A stretch of 64,000 bases of DNA from Runella rosea (lineage in GTDB: Bacteria > Bacteroidota > Bacteroidia > Cytophagales > Spirosomataceae). Location: contig NZ_CP030850.1 in assembly GCF_003325355.1 (NCBI RefSeq), positions 3,038,001-3,102,000 of the forward strand, in the 5' to 3' direction. Position numbers and translations under genes: made by a program. Within the stretch, counting starts at the first letter, position 1, and the number at the start of each line of letters is the position of its first letter. The notes beneath the pieces are model-generated. The model had not been told where the DNA came from. It made no database searches and saw nothing but the letters and a program-made list of their open reading frames with translations. Below, piece after piece: positions 1 through 8,988 of the stretch.

Positions 1-588
1 GTGAATCGGGCTGGGTGCCCCTTCGTAATCTATCCATAACAAACTGATTTTGCCGTAGTTCGTCAACAATTCGCGCACCTGTTGCTCCACTCGATTGGCA
101 AAAACATCATTCGTTTTGGGGTTGCGACAATCGGGGTCTTTCCAGTCGGCCACCGAAAAATACCAGCCGATGGGCATCCCCGCTTCGTGGGCAGCTTGGG
201 CAAGTTCTTTACAAACATCCCGCCCAAAAGGGCTATTCATGATGTTGTAGGACGTGGTTTTGGTATCAAAGAGGCAAAATCCGTCGTGGTGTTTTGAAGT
301 CAAAACCAAATACTTCATTCCTCCCGCTTTGGCCAACTTTACCCATTCTTTGGCGTTGAATTGCTTAGGATTAAATCTCAAATACAACGAATCGTACTTG
401 CTTTTACCATAGCCATTGCGCGACCAACTGATTTCTTTCCCAATCAACGAAACAGGCCCCCAGTGGATAAACAAGCCCATTTTGGCATCTTGCCACCACT
501 TTAAGCGCTGCTCTTTTGAAATGTTTTTTTGAGAATTACCCTGAAAAGCAATCAGGACAAACAACAGAATGATAGATAATTTTTTCAT
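1..588 (-). CDS. GH29 alpha-L-fucosidase, N-terminal part (cut by window start)
   Basis: The first 196 codons of a minus-strand gene are present; it runs off the window at base 1 with the frame open. It starts MKKLSIILLFVLIAFQGNSQ, a clear signal peptide, so the enzyme is exported, probably to the periplasm. Family GH29 hallmarks follow: GLFIHWGP near residue 38, SKHHDGFCLFDT near residue 97, and LLWIDYEG near residue 187, where the Asp is the expected catalytic nucleophile. It has the most canonical GH29-A-like pocket of the three GH29 genes here (HHDGF intact). It lies 15 bp downstream of fucP and is probably the tail of the same operon. Function, release of terminal L-fucose from glycans, is from family knowledge. 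Confidence 0.93.
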   Translation of the reverse strand, partial: MKKLSIILLFVLIAFQGNSQKNISKEQRLKWWQDAKMGLFIHWGPVSLIGKEISWSRNGYGKSKYDSLYLRFNPKQFNAKEWVKLAKAGGMKYLVLTSKHHDGFCLFDTKTTSYNIMNSPFGRDVCKELAQAAHEAGMPIGWYFSVADWKDPDCRNPKTNDVFANRVEQQVRELLTNYGKISLLWIDYEGAPSPIH

Positions 589-603
589 TGAAATAGAGTT
601 TAA

Positions 604-1848
604 CTACTTGATAACATGGCCTTTCTGGGCGTAATAAAAAATGTAAGCGTAACACAAAATGGGTAAAACAAAGGCAAAGCGAATGCTGTACATATCAGAA
701 ACGAGCCCCATGAGCGGCGGGACAATGGCCCCACCTACAATGCTCATGATAATCAACGACGAACCCGTTTTGGTGTAAGCACCCAAATTTTTGATGCTCA
801 ACGTAAACAAAATGGGGTACATCACCGAGGTACAAAGCCCCACGATTGAAAGAGAGACAATCGAAACATAGCCGGTACTCAAAATTGCCACTGTCACCAA
901 CCCTATCGCCCCCAACGCACAGGCCATCAACATTTTGGAGGGGTTTACTTTTTGTAGAAAGTACGCCCCTGACAGCCGTCCGACCAAAACCAAAGCCATG
1001 AAAAGCGTGATAAAAAGAGCCGCTTTTTGCTCACTTAATTCATTTATTTCCAGGGATTTGGCATACCGGATTAAAAAACTGACGATCCCCACCTCTGCCC
1101 CTAAATAACAAAATACGCCCAGTGCTCCGAGAACAGTATGTTTAAATTTAAAAATGGCATTTAATCGAATATTCTGTTCACCTTCTTCTTGAATATCAGG
1201 TAGTTTAATAAAAAACAAAGCCACCCCCAGTATCACAAACAAGGCCCCCAAGCTCAGGTAAGGCATTTTGACCAATTGAGCTTCGGCATTGAGATAAGCC
1301 GACAATTGGCTTGGGTTGAACTGCTGAACGGTAGCTTCGGAAGTATCGGTGGCGTGAAGTAAAAACACCGCCCCAATGTAAGGGCCGAGGGTAGCACCCA
1401 TAGAGCCTACCGCCGCCGCCAAACTGAGCCGACTTGACGCTTTTTCGGGGTCCCCCAAAATGGAGAGGTAGGGCGTAGCCGTCACTTCCAGAAAAGTAAA
1501 GCCTGCGGCCATGATGAACAAAGCCGTCAAAAAAAGTGGATAAAAGCGCGTTTCGGCGGCTGGAAAAAATATAAATGCCCCCACCGCCGCCATTAAAAGT
1601 CCCGTAATCATGCCTGCCCGATAGCCAAAGCGACGAATGTATTGACCCACGGGCAAGGCCAACAAAAAATACCCGCCAAAAAAAGCCGACTGCACCAATG
1701 ATGACTGAAAATCCGTCAATTGACAGGCTCTTTTGAGGTGGGGAATGAGCACATCGTTGATATTTCGACTCAAATTCCAAATAAACATCAGGCTCATGAC
1801 GACCAAAAGCGGTATCAGAAATGGGTTGCGGTTTTTCACTTCAGACAA
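604..1848 (-). CDS. fucP: L-fucose:H+ symporter (MFS, FucP family)
   Basis: 414-aa protein with about 12 hydrophobic segments, typical in length for FucP. It imports L-fucose across the inner membrane with a proton. Two acidic residues match those needed in E. coli FucP: Asp32 in NINDVLIPHL and Glu121 in FTFLEVTATPYL. The MFS loop after helix 2 (GQYIRRFGYRAG) is visible. Its start overlaps the end of the upstream mutarotase gene by 13 bp, implying translational coupling. Surrounding fucosidases and L-fuconate dehydratase support L-fucose as substrate, although related symporters carry other sugars such as glucose or galactose. Confidence 0.9.
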   Translation of the reverse strand: MSEVKNRNPFLIPLLVVMSLMFIWNLSRNINDVLIPHLKRACQLTDFQSSLVQSAFFGGYFLLALPVGQYIRRFGYRAGMITGLLMAAVGAFIFFPAAETRFYPLFLTALFIMAAGFTFLEVTATPYLSILGDPEKASSRLSLAAAVGSMGATLGPYIGAVFLLHATDTSEATVQQFNPSQLSAYLNAEAQLVKMPYLSLGALFVILGVALFFIKLPDIQEEGEQNIRLNAIFKFKHTVLGALGVFCYLGAEVGIVSFLIRYAKSLEINELSEQKAALFITLFMALVLVGRLSGAYFLQKVNPSKMLMACALGAIGLVTVAILSTGYVSIVSLSIVGLCTSVMYPILFTLSIKNLGAYTKTGSSLIIMSIVGGAIVPPLMGLVSDMYSIRFAFVLPILCYAYIFYYAQKGHVIK

Positions 1849-2192
1849 TCATTTAACATAAAAACAGGTTTCATTTCAGCCCAGTGTTCGTGGGGTTTGG
1901 CTTCGGCCAATCGTTGTTGGAATCCCTCCATAAAAGCCGCCCATTCGGCTTGCAGAGGCATTTTACCAATGGCTTCAAAAGCCGTATTTAGGTCAATACC
2001 TTCTTCGGTTTCGACAATCATAAACAGCCGGGTCCTGAGGCGATAAATTTGCATATCAACAATTCCGCCCGCTCTGATACCCTTCGGGATTTCGGGCCAA
2101 ATGTGTTCGGGCTGGTGAAAATGTTCGTATTGGGCAATGAGTTCGTCGTTGTCCTTTAAATCGAGGGCTAAACAGGTTCTTTGCGTTTGCAT
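1836..2192 (-). CDS. L-rhamnose/L-fucose mutarotase-type protein (RhaM family)
   Basis: 118-aa protein of the RhaM-like (formerly DUF718) alpha/beta-barrel family. These dimers interconvert alpha and beta anomers of deoxysugars in the cytoplasm. The conserved region EHFHQPEHIWPEIPKGI with its catalytic-type His is at residues 23-39, and the RLFMIVET strand follows near residue 55. Although the family is named for L-rhamnose, the neighbours (fucP overlapping by 13 bp, an SDR 5 bp upstream, FucD) point to L-fucose as the substrate here. It probably feeds the correct anomer to the dehydrogenase encoded just upstream. The substrate is an inference. Confidence 0.85.
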   Translation of the reverse strand: MQTQRTCLALDLKDNDELIAQYEHFHQPEHIWPEIPKGIRAGGIVDMQIYRLRTRLFMIVETEEGIDLNTAFEAIGKMPLQAEWAAFMEGFQQRLAEAKPHEHWAEMKPVFMLNDCLK

Positions 2193-2197
2193 GTCTT

Positions 2198-2962
2198 TTA
2201 TTTTTTATATCCCAACTCCGCCCCTCCACTTACTGGCATGATACAGCCCGTTATGAACCGGGCAGCATCTGAAACCAAAAACACTGCCACATCCGCAATG
2301 ACGTCGCCTTCCGGACAGTAGCCCAAGGCGTGAATGTTATCCAGATAATTTTCAATAGCCTCCGGATTAGTCTGTTGCGTTGCCCATTCTCGCAGCATAG
2401 GCGTCCATACGCCAGCGGGACAGATGGCGTTTACCCTAATGCCAAACGGTGCATAATCCAAGGCCATGGCTTTGGTCAAGGCACTCATGCCCCCTTTGGT
2501 AGCCACGTATGCCGCGTGGTTTTCCTGCCCAATGGTACCCACCATGCTACTGGTGTTTAAAATGCAACCTTTGGTCATTTTTAGGTAAGCGATGCCGTAA
2601 CGGGTAGTCCAATACACACTTTTCAGGTTGACCGAAAACAGACTGTCCCATTCATTTTCGGTGGTTTGGTCGAGTGGTTTTGAGGGGTGGGCAATCCCAG
2701 CGTTGTTGTGAATGACGTCTATTTTACCAAATTGGGCCATGGCTTTTTCGATGGCCGATTTTACCGCAGTTTCCTGTTGAACATCCCCTACAAAACCGCC
2801 GTGTTCGTTCCCCAAACGGCCCATGAGTTGATTCAAAGACACTTCTTCTTTATCCATCACAAAAACGCGTGCGCCCGCTTTTGCATACGCATTAGCACAG
2901 GCTTCGCCAATGCCCGAAGCACCTCCCGTGAGAAAAATCACTTTATTGGTCAATAAGGTCAT
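2198..2962 (-). CDS. SDR oxidoreductase, probable L-fucose dehydrogenase
   Basis: 254-aa classical short-chain dehydrogenase. The cofactor motif TGGASGIGEA is at residues 12-21, NNAG at about 86-89, the catalytic Ser is in NTSSMVG, and the YxxxK pair in YVATKGG. The C-terminus SGGAELGYKK resembles HSD17B14 and bacterial L-fucose dehydrogenases, which end in a similar GGAELGY segment. With FucD next to it, oxidation of L-fucose to L-fuconolactone is the likely reaction. The alternative is 2-keto-3-deoxy-L-fuconate dehydrogenase, a different SDR of the same pathway. It lies 12 bp downstream of FucD and 5 bp before the mutarotase gene. Confidence 0.82.
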   Translation of the reverse strand: MTLLTNKVIFLTGGASGIGEACANAYAKAGARVFVMDKEEVSLNQLMGRLGNEHGGFVGDVQQETAVKSAIEKAMAQFGKIDVIHNNAGIAHPSKPLDQTTENEWDSLFSVNLKSVYWTTRYGIAYLKMTKGCILNTSSMVGTIGQENHAAYVATKGGMSALTKAMALDYAPFGIRVNAICPAGVWTPMLREWATQQTNPEAIENYLDNIHALGYCPEGDVIADVAVFLVSDAARFITGCIMPVSGGAELGYKK

Positions 2963-2974
2963 GTTTTGGGTGGA

Positions 2975-4201
2975 TTAGGTTTTCAAATCGCTGCTACTAC
3001 CTGTTTCTTGGGGCACTTGATAAAAGCCATCAATAATCGTAGCGGGATGCACAAAATAAGGCCGTAAATGGGGGATATATTCCAAAAACAAGTTTTCGTG
3101 TCCGATACCAATATGATTAAAAAGCACCAAATGCTGATGAATTTGGCCCATATCGCCCACGTGTGGCAATACAGGTATTCCAAATTTTTTTGAGAGTATA
3201 CTAATGGTCAGAAACTCCGAGATACCCCCTACGCGTACGGCATCTACCTGACAAAAATCCATGGCCTTGGCTTGCAGAAAGTTCTTAAAAACCACCTTAT
3301 TGGGGATGTGTTCGCCAGTGGCTACTTTAAAAGGGGTAATGGCTCGGGCAATGGCCTGATGCCCAAACACATCGTCGGGATGCGTAGGTTCTTCAATCCA
3401 ATAAGGGTTGATGCTACCGAGCCGTTGACAAATATCTAATGCTTGCGGTACGTTCCATTTTTGATTGGCATCCAGCATGATCGTGGCGGTATCGCCCGCC
3501 GTTTGTCGAATCAAAGCCGCGCGTCGGAGGTCGCGCAGTGGGTCGTCAGAGCCTACTTTGAGTTTAAGTGCCGTAAAGCCTTTATCGAGGGCTTGCTTTG
3601 TTTTTTCAACGATGAGCTCATCTGAAAAATTAAACCAACCCACCGACGTATCGTAGCCTTTGTAGCCAGTTTTCAGCACAGAATTTCTGTTTTCTCTTGT
3701 TTTGTACTGTTCAGTGAGTAATTGTATGGCTTGCTCGCGCGTAAGCTCATCTTCTAAGTAGCTTAAATCCAGCGTATCGACCAGCGCTTCGGGCGACAAA
3801 TCCAGTAGCAATTTCCAAAGAGGCACTTGTCGAGATTTGGACCAAAGGTCAAAGCAAGCATTGACAATGGCCGCCAATGCCAAGTGAACCACGCCTTTGT
3901 GTGGCCCCAACCAGCGCAACGAAGGCTCGTCGGCCAACTCACGGTAAGTTGCACCAAAGTTGGTCATTAATTCTTCGATTTCCGTTCCTACTAATTTTAC
4001 GGATAAATATTGAATGGCTTTGCACACTAAGTCATTGCCTGCCCCCAGCGTAAAAGCCAACCCTATTCCTTGCACGGCAGTATCCGTTTTTAACACACAA
4101 ACGGCATAAGAATACTGAGGGTTGGTGTGGGTTGCATCTGAACCCGCCCCCTCCCCCATTTTAAAACGTTTATCAAGGACTTCAACAGAATGAATATACA
4201 T
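2975..4201 (-). CDS. L-fuconate dehydratase (enolase superfamily)
   Basis: 408-aa enolase-superfamily enzyme, close to the usual length of L-fuconate dehydratases. It dehydrates L-fuconate to 2-keto-3-deoxy-L-fuconate in the cytoplasm. Visible motifs are the KxK base in ALKLKVGSDD, the metal ligand in MLDANQKW, a second in WIEEPTHPDD, a third in ATGEHIPNK, DAVRVGG, and the His in LPHVGDMGQIHQH. The N-terminus (GSDATHTNPQYSYAVCVL) also fits FucD. It sits between a GH29 gene and the SDR in the fucose operon. The later enzymes (lactonase, keto-acid dehydrogenase, hydrolase or aldolase) are not in this window. Confidence 0.9.
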   Translation of the reverse strand: MYIHSVEVLDKRFKMGEGAGSDATHTNPQYSYAVCVLKTDTAVQGIGLAFTLGAGNDLVCKAIQYLSVKLVGTEIEELMTNFGATYRELADEPSLRWLGPHKGVVHLALAAIVNACFDLWSKSRQVPLWKLLLDLSPEALVDTLDLSYLEDELTREQAIQLLTEQYKTRENRNSVLKTGYKGYDTSVGWFNFSDELIVEKTKQALDKGFTALKLKVGSDDPLRDLRRAALIRQTAGDTATIMLDANQKWNVPQALDICQRLGSINPYWIEEPTHPDDVFGHQAIARAITPFKVATGEHIPNKVVFKNFLQAKAMDFCQVDAVRVGGISEFLTISILSKKFGIPVLPHVGDMGQIHQHLVLFNHIGIGHENLFLEYIPHLRPYFVHPATIIDGFYQVPQETGSSSDLKT

Positions 4202-4235
4202 GAAACTAGGTTAATTTCGTACAGATAAAATGCGA

Positions 4236-5633
4236 TTACTGCTTAGTCATAACATTGAAAATACCAACGTTTTTTAATCTTGGCGTTGCCGTGCTTTGCG
4301 TAATTGTGAGGCGAAATTTTGCTCCTTCAATCGGGTCAACGGCTCGAATATGTTTGTAGCCAATATTTGTTCCTTCGGCGATGGTTTTCCATTTTTTATT
4401 CATTTCTACCTCAATTTTAAAAGCCCTTACCCGCTCGCCTTGGGCAATATCCTCTTGCAAAACGAAATAATTGACTGCCTGTTTTTTTTCTAATTTCAAC
4501 TCAAAAACAGTTCCTTCACCATTTGTAGTTTTGAGGGGATAAGAGAAACGGCTTTTGATTTCCTCTCCCCATTCGGTGAGGCGTTTCACATCTGCATCGG
4601 GTAGTAAGCCTCTATCATCGGGGGTTAAACCTACGATTAAGGTCGAATTATGCCCCACCGAGCGCTCATACATATTCATCAAATTTTTTAGCGGAAAAAT
4701 ATGCGCGTCGTCATTAGGCTCCCAAAACCATTCATGGCGGCCATTGTACCCTCTCAATGGTGCGTCCGACATGGCGGGCATCCAGTATTTCCCATCTTTA
4801 TCGCCTTCTTTCAAGAGCTTGAAATCATCTTTAAAAACGATTTCTTTCTGCGCAGAATGCGAAAACGGGAATGGAAAAGTAGCCCAACATGGGTAAGGCA
4901 CCGTGCCGGATTCGGAGCCACCCCAACGAAAATCTGCCCGCTGCGCATTGTGATAAAACAGGCATTTGGGCTGGTATTTTTCAACAATGGGCAATACATC
5001 AGCCCCGTATTTTGTGGGGTCATCGGCACCGCCATCAAACCAAATCATAAACAAATCGCCGTAGCGCGTGCAGAGTTCTTTGACCATGCCTTCGCACATT
5101 TTTTTGTAGGCTATTTGCCGATTTTTAACAAATTGGCTTTCGCCTTCAATCCTAAAATCATGGACGCCCAAATACGAATTCCACCGAATACCGAGGTAAA
5201 TACCCGGTGCAATGCCGTATTTCCGACAAGAATTGACAAAATCACGCACTATATCTCCCTTACCCTCCTGAAATTTCAAGGCTTTCATACAATAGGGATT
5301 GACATCGCTTTGATACAGTGCAAAGCCCGTTTCGTGGGTGGCGGTCAGGACGGCAAATTTTCCGCCCATCGCTTTCACCGCTTTGACCCATTGGTCAGTA
5401 TCCAATTGGGTCGGATTAAAGACATTGATGTCCTCAATGGGCGTGATGCGATTATAGGGTTGGTTGTAATTTTTTCCATCAAAAACGTGTAAATCATAAC
5501 TAATAAGCGCCCCGATTTCCGCTTCATGCCATGCCATCTGGGAAAGCGTAGGTTTTGGAAAGTCGTTACTTTGAGTTCTAACTTGCGTTGTTAAACCCAA
5601 AATAGTGAAAAGAAAAAGTAGGCTATTTTTCAT
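4236..5633 (-). CDS. GH29 alpha-L-fucosidase (divergent pocket)
   Basis: 465 aa when started at the internal Met (5633), which gives a clean signal peptide MKNSLLFLFTILGLTTQVRTQ; an in-frame start 8 codons earlier (5657) is less likely. The GH29 fold is shown by GKGDIVRDFVNSCRKYG, PGIYLGIRWNS and LFMIWFDGGADD, where the Asp is the expected nucleophile. ESGTVPYPCW may hold the acid/base. The usual HHDGF segment is replaced by THETGFALY, so the fucose-binding pocket differs from GH29-A. A C-terminal beta-domain (about residues 370-465) resembles a discoidin-type carbohydrate-binding region. It is a paralogue of the gene at 7266-8939, probably with another linkage specificity. Confidence 0.88.
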   Translation of the reverse strand: MKNSLLFLFTILGLTTQVRTQSNDFPKPTLSQMAWHEAEIGALISYDLHVFDGKNYNQPYNRITPIEDINVFNPTQLDTDQWVKAVKAMGGKFAVLTATHETGFALYQSDVNPYCMKALKFQEGKGDIVRDFVNSCRKYGIAPGIYLGIRWNSYLGVHDFRIEGESQFVKNRQIAYKKMCEGMVKELCTRYGDLFMIWFDGGADDPTKYGADVLPIVEKYQPKCLFYHNAQRADFRWGGSESGTVPYPCWATFPFPFSHSAQKEIVFKDDFKLLKEGDKDGKYWMPAMSDAPLRGYNGRHEWFWEPNDDAHIFPLKNLMNMYERSVGHNSTLIVGLTPDDRGLLPDADVKRLTEWGEEIKSRFSYPLKTTNGEGTVFELKLEKKQAVNYFVLQEDIAQGERVRAFKIEVEMNKKWKTIAEGTNIGYKHIRAVDPIEGAKFRLTITQSTATPRLKNVGIFNVMTKQ

Positions 5634-5676
5634 TGATTCATAGCTTATTGAAAACATTGACGAGATTTTTTGGGCG

Positions 5677-7188
5677 TCACTTTACTCCGTCTGGATACGG
5701 AATGGATTGCCCCGTGGCTTTGAAAGTAGGGAGATGCGCATTCCGTTTTTTGAGTTCAACGGTCAATAACTGAGCCATTTGTTTCAGCTTTGTGGGCTGG
5801 GCTTTCGCTAAGTCGTTCAGTTCTCCAATATCATCCTTCAAGTTGTATAATTCTAAGGTTTGAGTTTTGTGTAAATAGACCAATTTCCAGTCACCTTGGC
5901 GCATGGCACTCCCCCACGACGTGCCTTTAAAATTTACGTTGGTCCAGTTGTTAGGATAGTGCCACAGGAGGATTTTTTTGTCGTCGCGTTTGTTCTTGTT
6001 TTCCAAAAACGGCCGTAAATTTTTGCCATCTACGGTTTGGAGAGTAGTGTATCTGGCAACGCCCGCCATACCCAAAACCGTAGGGAAGAAATCGTCAATA
6101 GACACGTACTGACTGGAAATGCTGTTTTTCTCAACCTTCGGCCCAGACACCAGCATAGGCACCCGAATACCTCCCTCATACAGAGAGCCTTTGCCCTGCT
6201 TTAAGGGTAGATTTTGGGTGTGTACTTCCCCGCTACGTAGCTGAAGGCTATACCCACCGTTGTCAGAAACAAATAAAATATACGTGTTTTTATCCAAATT
6301 ATTTGTTTCCAAATAATCCATAATATCGCCCAGACTCTTGTCCATTCCCTCCACCAAGGCCGAGTACCTCGCCTCAGTATCGGTCAAGCCTTGGTCAATG
6401 TATTTTTGGTAAAAACGGGCGTCTTTATCAAAAGGCAAATGAACAGCATAATGCGACATATACAAAAAAAACGGCTTCTGACTCGGCTGATTTTCTTTTA
6501 GGGCAGCGATGGCTTCTTGCGTAAGCGCTTCGGTCAGAAATATGTCTTTTCCGTGGTATTTTTCTAAGTCGCGTACTCCCCAAGTGGTGTCGTTGGGGGT
6601 ACGTCTGAATTTTTTTTCGCCCAAAAAGCTACTTGGATGGCCTGCGGCGGTACCAGCAATATTTTTCTCAAAACCTATGGCAAGCGGATTGGCCGCCGGC
6701 GTTCCGTAAGAGGCAAAGTGCGCCTTGCCACAATGGAGCGTGAAGTAACCTGCCTGCCGCAGCAATTGAGGCAAAGGCGTAGCATGAACGGTCTTGGCAA
6801 TGCCCGCCATGGGACTCATGCCGTTGTAATTCCAGCTAGGAGGGTTCAGAAGGCTGTCGGGGTAGTCGGTGGGGGTGTCTTTGTGGGTGTTCGTCCAGTT
6901 GGTGACATTGTGCCGTGCTACGTTCATACCTGTCATCAGACTTACGCGGGTTGGTGTACAAACAGGGTTGGCGTAGGCATTCGTAAACTTCATACCATTA
7001 CGGGCAAGCCGTTCCATGTTGGGGGTATGAAAGCGCTGATTAATGGGAGTTTTGTCTTTCCAAAAGGGTACAGAAGTATCTTGCCAACCCATATCATCAA
7101 CCAAAAAAATGATAATATTGGGCTGGCTTTGCGCCAAAACGAAGTGACTCCCAACGGTAATTCCGAGAATTATTAATAGTCTTAACAT
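5677..7188 (-). CDS. Exported type I sulfatase (S1, formylglycine dependent)
   Basis: 503 aa from the Met at 7188, which begins the signal peptide MLRLLIILGITVGSHFVLAQ. A longer frame starts at 7269 and overlaps the upstream stop as ATGA, but it would bury the signal peptide behind 27 residues. Sulfatase motifs: NIIIFLVDDMGWQD (metal site) and NPVCTPTRVSLMTG, where the Cys of CxPxR becomes formylglycine, then a conserved Lys/His region (LHCGKAHF) and VSDNGGY. It removes sulfate esters from glycans. Its place between two fucosidases suggests sulfated fucose as target. No formylglycine-generating enzyme or anSME is in the window. Confidence 0.92.
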   Translation of the reverse strand: MLRLLIILGITVGSHFVLAQSQPNIIIFLVDDMGWQDTSVPFWKDKTPINQRFHTPNMERLARNGMKFTNAYANPVCTPTRVSLMTGMNVARHNVTNWTNTHKDTPTDYPDSLLNPPSWNYNGMSPMAGIAKTVHATPLPQLLRQAGYFTLHCGKAHFASYGTPAANPLAIGFEKNIAGTAAGHPSSFLGEKKFRRTPNDTTWGVRDLEKYHGKDIFLTEALTQEAIAALKENQPSQKPFFLYMSHYAVHLPFDKDARFYQKYIDQGLTDTEARYSALVEGMDKSLGDIMDYLETNNLDKNTYILFVSDNGGYSLQLRSGEVHTQNLPLKQGKGSLYEGGIRVPMLVSGPKVEKNSISSQYVSIDDFFPTVLGMAGVARYTTLQTVDGKNLRPFLENKNKRDDKKILLWHYPNNWTNVNFKGTSWGSAMRQGDWKLVYLHKTQTLELYNLKDDIGELNDLAKAQPTKLKQMAQLLTVELKKRNAHLPTFKATGQSIPYPDGVK

Positions 7189-7265
7189 CAATTTATCGTT
7201 TAATATATAAGGACAAAATACCGCCAATTCTAAACAACTTTTAGTATATAATCGCCCTTTACTGG

Positions 7266-8939
7266 TCAACGTTTTCTGATTTTTACAAAACCTTTATTTT
7301 GAAACGACCTGTTATCTGAACTCATCACAACGTTCAGGATTGAACTTGTCCCTTTATCAATTTGGCCAGTACGATTGATGAAAAACACATTTTCCTTGCG
7401 TTTTCTTTGAATAAATTCCTGAAGCGTATTAGGGTCATTATCAAAAATGATTTCGGCTTTTTCAACGTACATACCCGTCACGCTAACCGCATTGGTAAAA
7501 CTTACTTCGTATTGGCCTGGCGCAGTGATATACTTTCCTAAATCAATACGCATGTGGCCTTTGCCGTTTACGAAGTCTTTGGTATCCCATTCTTGCACTA
7601 TGGTGTACTCTTTGGCTTCTTTCTCCGATTTTGGGAGTTCAAAATTAGTAACGTAATAGGCTGTCATGCTCCTGATGAGAGGAGTACCTTTGTTTTCGGT
7701 GACCTTTAACTTTATGGCCGTAAGTTCAACATCGTCGAAATAATCTATTTTTGTTACCCCTACCGACCTGCCATCGGTCAATTTTTCCCACTTGTTTTTT
7801 GTAAGCCCCCACAGTTCGTATTTTCTGATTCGGTGCCCCTGTCGGTAGTCTTCTTTCAATATGATGTGGTTTACCTTGGTAGGTTTTGTAAGCACCAATT
7901 CTACTTCTTTGGCGGTTTTGTTTTTCACTTCGGCCAAGGGTCGGTTAAATCTTCGGCTGACTTCTGCCCCAAATTCGGCGTATCTTTTTACATCTCCTGC
8001 CGGGATAAGGCCCGTGGTATCGGGATTGGAATTGAGCAATAAAGTCCCTCCGTGACCGACCGATTTGTAATAAATCTCCATCAACTCCTCTACCGATCTC
8101 CGTTTTGCTTCATTTTTGGGCGACCAAAACCAATTGTGGTTATACAGAGTCACATCGGCTTCCAAAGGAGCCCAAACATCACCGTCGGGGTCATCATCGT
8201 ATTGGGTCGCTACCCCGGACCTCAAGACATCCCCTTTGAGGGAATTCCAAACCGGATAATGAAGGATGCCGCTTTCGGTACCGGGCCAACGGATGGTCGC
8301 ATCTGAGCCTTGAAAGATGACCGCTTTGGAGGCGTATTTTTGTAAAATATCGCTGACCGGTACCTTACAAGAGCCATCAAACCAAACTTCGAGCATCTCG
8401 CCATAATTTGCCAAAACCTCGGTAAGTTGTTGTCTGAAAATTTTATTATAAGCTTCCTGTTTTGAAGGGTCTTTGGTAATACCCCCGCTTCCGAGGCCCG
8501 CACCCCACTTGATATCGCCGGGATAAATATAGATGCCAAGGTTCAAACCCGCCTTTTTACAGGAATTTGCCAAGTCTCTGATAACGTCGCCTTTGCCGTT
8601 TTTCCACGGAATATTTCTGACGCAATACTCGGTGGTATAGGTGGGCCACCAGCAAAAACTGCCGGCATGTTTGGCCACAAAAATGATTTCTTTTGCTCCC
8701 CACGACTTGGCAACACTGCACCACTGATCAGTGTCGAGTTTGGTAGGATTGATGCGGGAAATGTCAAATTCGCCCGTCTCGTCGTACTCTTGGCCAAGCC
8801 AGGTGGCCACCCCAAAATGGACAAACATAATACGCCCCTGCTCCTGCCATTTATACTGAACATCAGAAGGTTTAGCCAATTGTTGGCCCGATAAATGTAT
8901 ATGAGCCAATAAGCAAACGATAAAAAAAATCTTCTTCAT
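7266..8939 (-). CDS. GH29 alpha-L-fucosidase with C-terminal beta-domains
   Basis: 557-aa exported enzyme with signal peptide MKKIFFIVCLLAHIHLSGQQ. GH29 features: RIMFVHFGVATW, GKGDVIRDLANSCKKAGL, NLGIYIYPGD, and MLEVWFDGSC with the likely nucleophile Asp. The equivalent of HHDGF reads KHAGSFCWWP, so the pocket is altered compared with classical GH29. About 200 C-terminal residues beyond the barrel include a discoidin-like part (NHIILKEDYRQGHRIRKYEL) and another beta-rich region (AYYVTNFELP onward). It is paralogous to the gene at 4236-5633 and precedes the sulfatase by 77 bp. Terminal fucose release is family knowledge; exact specificity is unknown. Confidence 0.88.
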   Translation of the reverse strand: MKKIFFIVCLLAHIHLSGQQLAKPSDVQYKWQEQGRIMFVHFGVATWLGQEYDETGEFDISRINPTKLDTDQWCSVAKSWGAKEIIFVAKHAGSFCWWPTYTTEYCVRNIPWKNGKGDVIRDLANSCKKAGLNLGIYIYPGDIKWGAGLGSGGITKDPSKQEAYNKIFRQQLTEVLANYGEMLEVWFDGSCKVPVSDILQKYASKAVIFQGSDATIRWPGTESGILHYPVWNSLKGDVLRSGVATQYDDDPDGDVWAPLEADVTLYNHNWFWSPKNEAKRRSVEELMEIYYKSVGHGGTLLLNSNPDTTGLIPAGDVKRYAEFGAEVSRRFNRPLAEVKNKTAKEVELVLTKPTKVNHIILKEDYRQGHRIRKYELWGLTKNKWEKLTDGRSVGVTKIDYFDDVELTAIKLKVTENKGTPLIRSMTAYYVTNFELPKSEKEAKEYTIVQEWDTKDFVNGKGHMRIDLGKYITAPGQYEVSFTNAVSVTGMYVEKAEIIFDNDPNTLQEFIQRKRKENVFFINRTGQIDKGTSSILNVVMSSDNRSFQNKGFVKIRKR

Positions 8940-8988
8940 TGGTAAAAAAATGATGGGTAAGTTAACTAGCTAAAAGTGGGTTAAAAAC

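Noticed and set aside
7189-7269. Extended start of the sulfatase overlapping the upstream stop as ATGA
   Set aside because: It would place 27 residues in front of a good signal peptide; start at 7188 preferred.
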